From contig JAHLJT010000664.1 in the NCBI GenBank assembly GCA_031308135.1, forward strand, positions 62,001 through 126,000: 64,000 bases of DNA, written 5' to 3'. Positions 1 through 9,400 of this stretch are shown here, in pieces. The notes below the pieces were generated by a model. The model saw only the letters and a list, made by a program, of their open reading frames with translations. It was not told the origin of the DNA and did no database searches. The stretch is from Acheta domesticus. Taxonomy: Eukaryota; Arthropoda; Insecta; Orthoptera; Gryllidae. Positions within the stretch are counted from its first letter, which is position 1. Each line of letters starts with the position of its first letter. Made by a program: the position numbers and the translations under genes.

Positions 1-649
1 CAACATTATTTATTGAATTTTAGTTCGGTTGTTGGCCGTTGTAACTGGAGGAGCTGGTTGGGAGGCAGGTTGCTGAAGTTGAAGTTGCGGTGGAGATAAT
101 GCCCGAGCAACTTTTCTTGACCAGTAGATTGAAGAAATCGCGCGGAGTGGGGGTATTAGGTACAAAGGCACTCACTAGAAGTATTTTAAGTAATGCTAAC
201 CTCTGGTAAATCAAAATCAAACCTGCTACTTATGCGGCCAGGTCGTCGCTCTGGGTAGGCAACAGCAGGGACTCTAGGTGAATTAAAATGTATTTAAGCT
301 GTCGGCTTCTGTAGATCTTTGCTAATTTTGACAAGCATTCTTGTCGAAATTAGCCAGAACTGACCACAAGGAGGTGTCTACACAATAGAGTTCCCTACTT
401 GCCCTCCCAACCACCCTACCTTTTGAGAGAAAGTTAGTCATAATCGAGGTATTCGAATGTCAAGTCTGGGTTTGATTTTTGATTTTATCATCTATATGTA
501 GGTTAGTGCCACCTTAATCGAGTAATTTTACAGTTTAATCCGCATCATGAGAGGTCTTTAAAGAATAAGAATCGTCACACTCGTCACTGGACCGTGAAGA
601 GGTATTAATTATTTCATCAATGGACATTTCAACAATCCCAACCTTGGTC
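1..649. other. No recognisable gene
   Basis: No gene or repeat family was recognised. A 66-codon minus-strand reading frame at 20-220 has no recognisable motif and is within chance expectation for AT-rich DNA. Confidence 0.5.
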
Positions 650-1340
650 CTAATATTCTGCCTCAATGTTTCTGTACATGTCAACAGTAACCTTCCCTCT
701 CTGCTCGTGATACTTGTGCAAATGCTGATTCAGTGAGTTTAAAGCAAATTTTCTGCTGACATCGCCTGAAATAATTCTGCACTCTTGACATATCTTAATT
801 TTAGCCCATGCAAGTTCTGTGGAGTTCAAATTACAATGATATGGGGGCAGACTAATTACAGTCTGGCCTTTTCCTGCTGGAATTTCATCTACAACGTATG
901 TCTTATGAGCAGGCTTATTTTCCTTAATTTTTTGAAATAGTGCTTCTTTTCTCATGGACAGTATCACATGACATATCACATTTTCTAACCATGGTTATTT
1001 TGGTGTCATATCTGCATGGGTTTTTCTGTCTATTGTGAAACGAAGCATTGTCCAGCACTATTACTGATTCAGGAGGCAGATGGTCAAGTGCTTGGGTACC
1101 AAACCAATCTTTCAAAATATTTAGAATTCATCTGACCAATGTTGTAGATTTGGCTTTAAATATTAATTGAGCTTCCTTAATGAATCCATTTTGGGAACAA
1201 ATACTAGCCACAAATAATCGTTTAGATGTACTTCCCCAATCAGTAGACACCGAATACATCATCTTTTTTCTGCCAGCATTTTCCCACAGTTAGATTGCTG
1301 TCGGTCCATGATTCAAGGTAAAATATACCTCTGCCATTTT
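650..1340 (-). pseudogene. DDE_3-type (IS630/Tc1-mariner-like) transposase relic
   Basis: Seen: minus-strand pieces in three frames give, in order, an N-terminal catalytic-core block (FYLESWTDSNLT, near 1320-1280), a middle block ending in VIVLDNASFHN (near 1065-1035), and a C-terminal block with LPPYHCNLNSTELAWAKIK (near 855-800). Known: the DDE_3 superfamily common in arthropods has a YxDETW-like first strand, a VIVxDNAxYH second-Asp motif and a PYHCxLNPIELxW third-acidic motif, and these line up. An in-frame TGA lies between the first and second blocks, and the second and third are in different frames, so the gene is dead. No terminal repeats were found, so element borders are unknown. It lies just beyond the Tc1-like array but belongs to a different transposase type. 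Confidence 0.8.
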
Positions 1341-1422
1341 CTCTAAAATTGTTTATTTGTACTATAAAACATGTTCGCCAATCTACAATATCTCCTCTCC
1401 CAAGAAGCAAAATTCACTAAAT

Positions 1423-1944
1423 AAATGAAATAACCTTCACTGCTATGCTTCTTCAGCCCAGACGTGTGAAATCAGTTCCCATAGGTATGTGCATACGGTG
1501 GCTGCGGCTTTGGCGAATTTTCAGAAAGGTTTCTTTTTGTCTCAGCCTTCGCGTCATCTATTGGATTAATGTCTGCTCCACAAAGTGAGGAGTCGACAAG
1601 CTCCAGTTGATACTCTCTCGTAAAACATTCCTGATCAGTCTGCGACGATCTCGGCGTGTCTTCAGGCTATCCTTGATTCGGATGACCACGAGCCCTCGTT
1701 CTCTACTATCAGACGCATTCTGTGGGTAAGGAACTGACAATATTGGCAGCATAACCTCCATTGCTTGCTTCCTCATTCCAGGCGTCAGACACGAGTTCCC
1801 ATCGGGCATCTGCATTCGGTGGCTGGGGATTGGGTGAATTTTCAGAAAGTGTTCTTTTTGTCTCAGCCCTCACGTATTCAATTGGGTTCATGTCGACCCC
1901 ACAAAGCAGGCTGCCGAGAAGCTCGATGTGGTTCTCGCTCTTAA
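1423..1944 (-). pseudogene. Tc1-like transposase C-terminal units, array part 1
   Basis: Seen: minus translation at 1709-1957 gives SENHIELLGSLLCGVDMNPI, then EYVRAETKRTL and WELVSDAWNEEASNGGYAA. Known: this matches the Tc1 C-terminus, with DMNPIEN as the third catalytic acidic motif, followed by VWAExKR and LWxxVxDAW. The same stretch recurs with a spacing of about 321 bp (GCATACGGTGG at 1491, GCATTCGGTGG at 1812), so these are head-to-tail copies of the gene's last third, not one gene. The array breaks at a TTAA (1941-1944) and resumes at 7451, the other side of a piggyBac insertion. Confidence 0.75.
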
Positions 1945-2125
1945 CGCATCGATGCACCGAAGAAGAATATTACGCTTATACACTTAAGGGGTCTCTGAGG
2001 CCCCCTCCTAAAATTACATGGCACGGCGCGAAAAATTAAATAATTTTTAATAGAATTTCATACAATTTTATTATATTCCTGTCTGTACTACACTAAGGTA
2101 AGATTGCACATTGATTAAGGTGAAT

Positions 2126-3107
2126 CTATTTGCAATTATTGCAAAAAATATAGTTATTAGAGTGTTCTCCACAAATATTCTTCACAGATTTTGTATAAAC
2201 ACTCTTATTTTTTCTGTCCATTTTGTGCGGACATATGTAACACCTGGAAATAATTCATAAACACTCTTAAACCAATATATTAATTTATAATTATGATTTG
2301 GTTTTAAAAATTTTACTAACCTCTTCCGTTTGTGGTCCTTCCGCCGCTCGCTTCTACAGCTACAGTTTGTTTGATTCCGAAAACATTTATGCAGTTCAAA
2401 GTTCTTTAATGAATTTTGGGATTGTTGATCCTTGATTTCATATTTGGTTTTGATAGTTCTTCGGATAGTTCTTTCAAGAAAATTCGTCGCCGCCCACTGA
2501 CTTTTTCATTGTACTGTTTGTGCACTTTGGGTTCTCATAATAATGTATGCATTCAGTGCTGCAATGTCTATAATATTGTAGAATATGCGCATTGGCCATC
2601 GGCGCGTTTGGCGTCTTGATATGTAGTCATCTACCATCTGGACCATCATATCCACTCCTATCTTTGTTTTATTGTATAATAAAATCATTTCTGGCTTGTT
2701 TTGAAGAACACTACATTGCTGATTGCGATGCATGGAACTTAGTAAATAAATCATTTTATTTTTCTTTGCTTTGTATGACAAAGTCAAATTATTTGTATGA
2801 ACAGACATACTGGAAAAATCTCGCTTATTTTTCAATTCATTCGGAATTTCTTTTTTATTTTGACGTAAAGTTCCTAGCAATGTCAGTTTTTTTTGTAATA
2901 GGAACTCTCCGAGTGGAACGGACGTAAAAAAATCATCCACGGTAATATTATATCCTCCGTTTCTCAAAGGATGCATGAGTTCCTTCACCATATTTGCTCC
3001 CAAATGTTTTGCCACGGGCTCGCCTTTTTGCTTACCACAGTAAATGCTGCCATTCATTGCATACCCATTCTCAGCATCACAACACCAGAATATTTTTATG
3101 CCGTATT
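2126..3107 (-). pseudogene. piggyBac transposase, C-terminal half
   Basis: Seen: a 210-codon frame (2506-3138) carries KYGIKIFWCCDAENGY, ITVDDFFTSVPL, TLLGTLRQNKKEIPNELK, YNKTKIGVDMMVQMVDDY and RRWPMRIFYNIIDIAALNAY. Known: these are the DDE_Tnp_1_7 signatures; the Asp in VDDFFTS and the Asp in GVDMM correspond to the second and third catalytic acids. Beyond the stop at 2506, other frames continue with family-like C-terminal sequence, so there are one or two frameshifts. A 77-bp candidate GT-AG intron (2244-2320 on minus) precedes a cysteine-rich tail starting CYICPHKMDRKNK with further C-x2-H and C-x2-C pairs, ending at a stop at 2126. Codons 5' of 3103 belong to the inserted LTR, not to the transposase. 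Confidence 0.85.
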
Positions 3108-3552
3108 TGTTATGTTTGACCAAATGAAAGTTACGCACTTGCTTAACTTTGTTTATTCACTTACAAACACGTATACACATACAATCAAAGTACAGGGGAC
3201 TTCTTCGTCTGGTTCTGGCTGGTGCGTGGCTAGGCACCAGTACAGTCTTTCATGCCTCCCGGCGTAGCTCCTCAGCGTGCACTTCCGACACGCCGTCTCC
3301 GTGTGTCGCCATGTCCCGCACGACTCCTGGTGCGGTCTCTCGGCGTGCGCTCCTGGCACGCAATCCAGCCGTGCTTCCTGCACGGTCCCTAGGCTGCCCT
3401 CCGTCTCGCCGGGTGTTGCCCGGACCCTACGACTCCTGGTGCGTCCTCTCGGCGTGCGCTCCTGGCACGCTGTCCTCTCTCGTGGTGACTCGGTGATTCT
3501 CTGCGACTGACTGTCATGGCTGCCACCAGCTCCCGCCTAAATAGGGGCGGCG

Positions 3553-6027
3553 CACGGTGGTCTGAACGGGGTCGATACGCGCGCATAGGATATTAAGTTG
3601 AATAACTATTTAATTAGCGACTTTAAACGGTTTTGGGGGTGCGAAACTAAAGAAGCATGTTCTAGGAACAAAATAATAATACCCCATTTAATTTTTATTG
3701 TTTATTTATTTATTTATATTACTAACAATTCTGGTCTGTATCTTATATTAATAAAGGTGAATAAAAGCTTTATTTACTTCTTCATAAACGAAGCAAAGGA
3801 TCGTATAAGCACCTTGTCAGGTTACTAGGTTAACTAGTGGTGCTACAACAGCACACACTTTCTCGCATCATTTTATTTTTTATTTTTTTCGAAAATTCAG
3901 CAAGCTCAACGAAAGTGAGGTCTGTGCCATTTTTTGTAGAATTACTGTCATTGAAAAGAAACTTAAAAACAAGATTTTGAGCGGTTTTTGAGAATATTGT
4001 TTAATAAATTGCATAAATTTTAAGCGCAAATTGAGCAAAACTTACTTTAAAAAAGTGCATGACCTATTTTAAAGAGCTGATTTCTTAGAAAAGTCTTTGT
4101 TTAAGGGAAATCTATTCATCTTCAATTCAGAAATTTTTAAGTGTTAAAATTTTGATATTTTCGACAACACAGAATTCGCCGAAAAAGAGACTAGCCCCCA
4201 AGGCTATATAGGTAGATGGTTCACTAATGAATGTCAATATTTTGAAAAAATACCCACTGCCCATTACCCATTACTACCCAGAATGATTCTGTGTGCATAG
4301 CGCTCGCCCATTGTTGCGTGTTCGTGCCGGCACAGGAGCCGTTGCAGACCTCTGGTAGCAACGTTTTTTTAGTACTTTTAGTGCTATTCAATTGTTATGT
4401 TGCTAAATTATGCTACTAGAGCGCTCCTAAAGCGCCAAACGGCTCCTAAAGTGCCTCGCAAATGTGATTAGTTGTATTTTTGTAAATACCAATCAAAAAT
4501 GCCGCGTTCTTTCCCACTCGCCATTGAAAATATAAACGCTTGCCGTATTGAAATAGGCCATTGGGGGCGGATGATTCAAACAAAACACTATTTATACACC
4601 TCCACTTAATGAAATATATTAAGTTCTCGGAGTGATTGTTAGTTGTTATTTCTTATTGCTCCTGAACATCACTTAGCTCATGGAAATGGATTCTTTCTCG
4701 CCCACAACATGTACACTTTAAACGTTCCAAAAATAGAAAAAAAGAAACTCGGGGCTGATGATGGATACGAAACACTACTTAGAAATGTTTATTCAATAAC
4801 ATATTTTAATTTCACGCAAGTGTGATTAGTTGTATTTTTGTAAATACCAATCAAAAATGGCGCATTCTTTCCAACTCGCCATTGAGAATATAAACGCTTG
4901 CCGTATTGAAATAGGCCATGGGGGGCGGATGATTCAAACAAAAGACTATTTATCCACCTCCACTTAATGAAGTATATTAATTTCACGGAGTGATTGTTAG
5001 TTGTTAGTAGGTATTGCTTCCGATTATCACGTAGCTCACGGAAATGGCAGGTTCTTTCTGTTTCTTTCACCGTGTTTACTTGGAGCGATCGCCTTTGGAA
5101 ATAATCGTTCCGAGGCGGATGTTGTCAACGAAGAATTGTTAAAAAATGTTTACTTAATAAAAAGCATTGATTTTACAGATGTATGATTATTTGTTTTTTA
5201 ATTTTATCGCTTGTTAAAGATTACTTAATTACTTAAACTTACTTAAAAGATAACTTAAACTTACGCAAGTTTCAATTCTGCAAATCGCCATTTTATATCT
5301 ATGAATTTTCTGATATACAATTGAATATGACATAAAGAATCATAAATATCATTTATAATAATATTAAAAGTTATATGCAATGAATTATAATTGCAAATGT
5401 TAAGCAGATATCACGTTTTCTACGATTAAACCTGCTAGGTGTTGAGTCGCCTGGTAAGGTACTCTCTTTTCAAACGATCTTTGTAACTTTAAACGGTCAC
5501 CATTTTCAAAGGGGCGGGCAGGGGCGGCTGATCTCAACGGGAAAACGATTAATAATGTTCATTTTATAACATATATCAATATTGAGAATGTGTTTTTTGG
5601 TGTTTTTTTGTAATCTCTATTTGAAGTTTACGTAGTTTAAACAATATTAAGTTTTTGCATACTTTCATTCAATATGGCGTAATTACGTGAAAAAGAAAAT
5701 AAGTGACATTTCAAAACGTGTAATGTATTTAGAAAGGTGTTTGTAATCACATATAATTTATGGATTTTGAAAAGTTAATTAGGAAAGAAGTTATTGGCAA
5801 TGAAATGTGGGAATATTTTCACTGCAAAAGTGAATGAATTTTTCCTCGGCTGAGTCGCTGGACTTTGAGGATGTCTTATGGATGCAGTAATTGTTATAAA
5901 GTAATAATTCTTTTATTTTCTAGTAATTTGAAGTATTTGGAATTCATATCGATCAATAAAAAATTGTTTTTCACAAATTTTCTTTTTTTGCTTATGCGCG
6001 CGTTTCGGCCCTGTTCAGACCACCGTG
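3553..6027. mobile_element. Transib element A, non-autonomous
   Basis: Seen: inverted ends of about 37 bp. Left starts CACGGTGGTCTGAACGGGGT; the right end read inward starts CACGGTGGTCTGAACAGGGC. Both continue to a shared ACGCGCGCATA. The 5-bp CGGCG flanks both sides (3548-3552 and 6028-6032). Known: Transib elements have termini starting CAC and make 5-bp duplications with consensus CGNCG, exactly as here. No transposase was recognised inside. The interior holds a 358-bp tandem repeat (4463-5180), a more diverged copy near 5440-5590, and sequence at about 3834-4190 resembling the R1 repeats. It is inserted in the GC-rich solo LTR. Confidence 0.85.
4463..5180. repeat. Two tandem ~358-bp units
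   Basis: TGTGATTAGTTGTATTTTTG occurs at 4463 and again at 4821, followed by closely similar sequence through TTGCCGTATTGAAATAGGCC and CACCTCCACTTAATGAA. A third start-like sequence appears near 5182, and a weaker version around 5440-5590 shares GGGGCGG and TAACATAT motifs. This looks like satellite-like expansion inside Transib element A. Short ORFs over it are not conserved between units. Confidence 0.8.
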
Positions 6028-6153
6028 CGGCGCGGCCCGGGTTAGCCTCGCCTCGAGGCTTACCCGCTCGCTGGCCAGCGTTCCGCGCGAGCGGGTTCCG
6101 TGGCGCGCGGCGTACAATTGCGCGCGCGCCAGCTTCAAATGCTGCACACAGCA

Positions 6154-7011
6154 GTATTTATCAGGCTTATTCGGCATATAAGTTCTAAAAGGACACCGTC
6201 CTCTAAAGCTAACTAAATGTTCATCCACAGTTACATATTCACCGGGATTGTATACACTTTTACAATTAGTAATAAAAGATGCCATATGTAACTAATGTGT
6301 GGAAATTTGTCTGTTTCTCTTCTTGCGTCCCGTGTTCTTTTGTCATTGCGCATGAACCTTCGAATGTCTTTGAACCTGTGGATATTCATAGATGCTGCAA
6401 AAAACTGATCACTTCTTTCACTCAAAAATAATTCTCTTATTGGCACATCCCACGATTTTGAAGAGCCAGCGCAAATCACGAGACCGAGAAACGCATCTAA
6501 TTCTTCCCTTGTCATATTAGTCCACATTTTGCCTCACGATTTGTACATCGTAATATTTCTTCCTTTATCTCATCACTAAAGAAAAAATTGAAAGCATCCA
6601 ATGGAGACGAAACAGTAATTCCTGGAACTAGACCAGGACGTTTTCGCACAACATTGTGTGCTAATGTTTGTGTTACCGATGGAGCGTGGGGACTCCATTG
6701 GTATCCATTTTACCCCTAAATGTTACATCACAAGAAACATCCGTGTTTATCACTGGCCCATTAGCGGAATTGTCGACCTCTTCTCCATCACTGCTATAGT
6801 TAGTAATGCTGCTACTGCTACCATATCTTTGCCTTGGCTTCTGAGATTCAGGCACCCACGACACGTCTTGATCACTGGCGTCACTAGTAATATCTCCAAG
6901 GTCGCTTTCTTCCTCCAAATTTAGCAAGTAATCAAGCTCTTCTTCATTCAAATTATCACTCGTATTCGATGCAGAAAGATAATTTCTTGATGGCCACAAT
7001 TTACCGCACAA
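6154..7011 (-). pseudogene. piggyBac transposase, N-terminal half
   Basis: Seen: the 5' frame (6673-7011) is acidic with SDLGDITSDASDQDVSWVPE. After frame changes come FNFFFSDEIKEEIL, LDAFLGLVICAGSSKSWDVP, FRNDK-like RFMRNDKRTRDARRETDK, and finally YVTVDEHLVSFRGRCPF followed by YMPNKPDKY. Known: an acidic N-terminus, then a DDE_Tnp_1_7 domain with VDExLxxFRGRCxFxxYMPxKPxKYGIK; the Asp in TVDE is the first catalytic Asp. Translation turns to unrelated sequence at 6153, exactly where the LTR-like insertion begins. With the half at 2126-3107 it makes one broken gene, disabled by the insertion and by at least two frameshifts (near 6527 and 6673). Confidence 0.85.
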
Positions 7012-7450
7012 TTTACTCAGGGAACGTGTTCACGCTGGTGACAGAAACGAAACTAAATTTTGCGTTGAAAATCTGCTGACTGTAAAGGAATGGTTTCCTG
7101 ACGTGGAAGTAAAAATACTTGGAATTTCCGTGAAACAAAAATGTAACAGGAAAGACTGTCATTCTCCATTGTTGATAGGGGAGCATTTTCCCATATAATA
7201 CTTGAAACTTAGCCACAGAACAATAGGGGGCTTTTCAGGCCCCTTAAGTGGAACTACGACTACCTGCACAAAAGGTGAGATTTCTAAGAGCGGATATGTT
7301 TTCATTTACTCTCCTTGTCCTATCAGAAAGGAAAAGATCATTTTAAGATGTCAAAAAATATTAGTAATCACAAGCAAAAAATAACGGAATATTAGCTTTG
7401 AAAAGAAGTCAGGGGGCCTGTGAGGCCCCTTAAGTGCATTGACGGGTTAA

Positions 7451-8165
7451 ACAATTCCTGAACAGCCTGCGACAATCTCTGCATGTCTTCAGGCTATCAT
7501 TGAATAGGATGACCAGAAGCTTACCTCTACTATCTGACGCACTCGCTGGGTAAGGAACGGACGATGTTGGCAGCATAACCTCCGCTGTTTGCTACCTCAT
7601 CCCCTGTGTCTGATACGAGCTCTCATAGCGCATGTGCATTTTATGGGTGCAGGATGGGCCCATTTTCTAAAAGGGTACATTCTGTCTCAGTCCTCACGTG
7701 ATTGTAATTGGTTGATGTGGGCCCCACAAGCCGGGAAGTCGACAACCTCGACTAAGTGTTCTTTTTTATCATCCCTCACGTATTCATTTGCGTTCATGTC
7801 GACCCCACAAAGCAGGCTGCCGGGAAGCTCGATGTGGTTCTCGCTCTTAAACCATTCCTGAACAGCCTGCGACAATCTCGGCCGGTCTTTTCGGTATCCT
7901 TGAATCGGATGACCGGAAGCAGTGGTTCTTTCCTATGTCGCGCATTCTCTGGGGAGGAAACTGACGATGTTGGCAGCATAACCTTCACTGCTTGCTTCCT
8001 CATCCCAGGCATCTGAAACCAGTTCCCATAGGGCATCTGCATTTGTGGGCGCAGGTTGGACGAATTGTCACAAAGGTTTCATTTTGTGTCATCCTTCGCG
8101 TCATCAATTGGATTGATGTCGGCTTCACTAAGTGGGCAGTCGAGAAGCTCCAGTTGATTCTCTAG
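7451..8165 (-). pseudogene. Tc1-like transposase C-terminal units, array part 2
   Basis: Seen: minus translation gives ASGHPIQGYRKDRPRLSQAV, QEWFKSENHIELPGSLLCGV and DMNANEYVRDD. DNA of the same unit recurs (CAGCCTGCGACAATCTC near 7455 and 7864), with a further partial unit near 8095-8165 (ATTGGATTGATGTCGGC). Known: a Tc1 transposase C-terminal region. The first unit has an internal partial duplication. This is the continuation of the array at 1423-1944 beyond the piggyBac. No intact catalytic domain remains. Confidence 0.75.
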
Positions 8166-8739
8166 TATTTTCATGAACATTTTATATCCCAATCTATTTT
8201 TAGTTATCAGGGTATCTAGAATAATTTACAGGAATCTATCAGTTGGTGTCCGCGCATCATGTTCTTCTGGAGCAATCTGCGTGATCGCATCATCTTTTAA
8301 AATTTCTTGAATTTAGGGGCCCCGCGAAGATTTCTTCCTTCATTTCCGCGCGGATTTTTGGAAAATTTTGAGAGATCCTTGATTGCTCCAGTTTGCCTTC
8401 CTCATTATCTTCACCAAACAAATAATCCAAGCTTTATATGAAGATGAGAGAAGCATCATGTTCGAGCAACCAGATCATTCAGAATATTGTTTTCCATGCT
8501 GATAACTGTAGCACGAAAATTCAGGCATATATTTTATCTGAAATAGGCAGGTGAAGAGATATTTATAGTTGCGAAAATTGTCACCAAATGAGAGTATTTC
8601 TTGTGCCTATGATTTGGGTGCAGAAAATCATGTAAAATCCAACAAACGATAACAATGGTTTTCACTTTATTTTCTAATGATTTAATCGATTCATAGTTTT
8701 ATTTTGACACTGAAATCATACAACATTTACACGGAAAAC
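8166..8739. other. No recognisable gene
   Basis: Unassigned stretch between the Tc1-like array and the hAT relic. It contains a short GC-rich patch (GGGGCCCCGCGAAG near 8318). No coding motif or repeat end was recognised. Confidence 0.4.
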
Positions 8740-9400
8740 GGATCTGGTTTGTTTTCTTGGCTGCACATAACAAATAATATTTCTTCAGATTCTCTACATT
8801 TAAACTTCTAGTTGAAAATTACCTTTCCAACTTCAACCGAAGAATTGGAGCATTAATCCAAGCTGGCTACTGTTTCTGGAGTCATATCAATATCAATTCA
8901 CGTTTTTGCATTTTCGTGCTTCAAGTAAACCCTTTTCTCCCGGCACATGCATCAAACTGTCTAAGACTTCTGAGCTCACACTAGATTTTGTCTTTCTTTT
9001 TCAGGTTTATAATTTACTGAGGTAACTTTCCATTATGGGCAAGAATAAATGCAAGATCACTGCTTAGTTCTGCTCTACTGAAAAACTTCAAACACTTTCT
9101 TAGTATTCGAAATCAACTTGTCTACAGAAGGATGCAAACCACTTACCTCTTTAGCAATTCTGTGGAGTCCGTAGATTAAACGCGTCACATGAATCATATT
9201 CGGGAAGAGCACTTCCTTCTAGCTGCCTTTTTTATGTTCGGGGTAGCGTCAGTGATGAAAAGTAGAACAATATCGTGGCCAATGCCTTTAGGCCACAGCA
9301 TTGTGGGGAAAAGGTTAAAATTATTACAGTACCAGCTAGGTAATAAACTATTACCTGTTGTAGGAACGTTTTCAAACTTCAATTTAATCCAGTGTAAACA
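8740..9400 (-). pseudogene. hAT-superfamily transposase relic
   Basis: Seen: minus-strand fragments in changing frames give VLLFITDATPNIKKAA (near 9260), then MIHVTRLIYGLHRIAKEVSG and SVDKLISNTKKVFEVF (9200-9080), SSDLAFILAHNGKLP (near 9050), and further down SVEVGKVIFN and LFVMCS (near 8830-8780). Known: arthropod hAT transposases of the DUF659 type carry LLFVTDAAPYMVKAA, a HVTCLAHGLHRVAEE block, a conserved region on Asp-Leu-Ala-Phe-Ile, and a C-terminal VERSFS dimerisation motif; the order matches. Several frameshifts and stops make it dead. Terminal repeats were not found. Confidence 0.7.

Larger units (their letters stand above)
3108..6153 (-). mobile_element. Probable solo LTR inside piggyBac (itself interrupted)
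   Basis: Seen: the piggyBac coding sequence is cut at a Lys-Tyr codon pair, and GTATT occurs on both sides (3103-3107 and 6154-6158). The insert starts TGTTATG and ends CACAGCA, fitting TG...CA LTR ends. After removing the nested Transib it is about 566 bp and GC-rich. Read on minus, an AATAAA lies near the end (around 3155), which suits the R-U5 part of an LTR. A 110-bp spaced internal repeat (3319 and 3429) is present. Inference: a solo LTR of a retrotransposon in minus orientation. The superfamily is not determined; another short GC-rich TE with 5-6 bp duplication is the alternative. Confidence 0.6.
1945..7446 (-). mobile_element. piggyBac-family DNA transposon, interrupted
   Basis: Seen: TTAA at 1941-1944 and 7447-7450 flanks the element. 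The ends are related: CGCATCGATGCAC on the left, and CCCGTCAATGCAC when the right end is read inward. Subterminal inverted motifs follow, CTTAAGGGGTCTCTGAGGCC near 1983 and its counterpart near 7433; another copy sits at 7225-7250. Both halves of a piggyBac transposase lie inside on the minus strand. Removing the nested insertion (3108-6153 plus its 5-bp duplication) leaves about 2.45 kb, the usual length for piggyBac elements. The empty site reads through as CTCGCTCTTAAACAATTCCT, closely matching the uninterrupted copy near 7849. That supports a single TTAA insertion into the Tc1-derived array. Confidence 0.85.
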
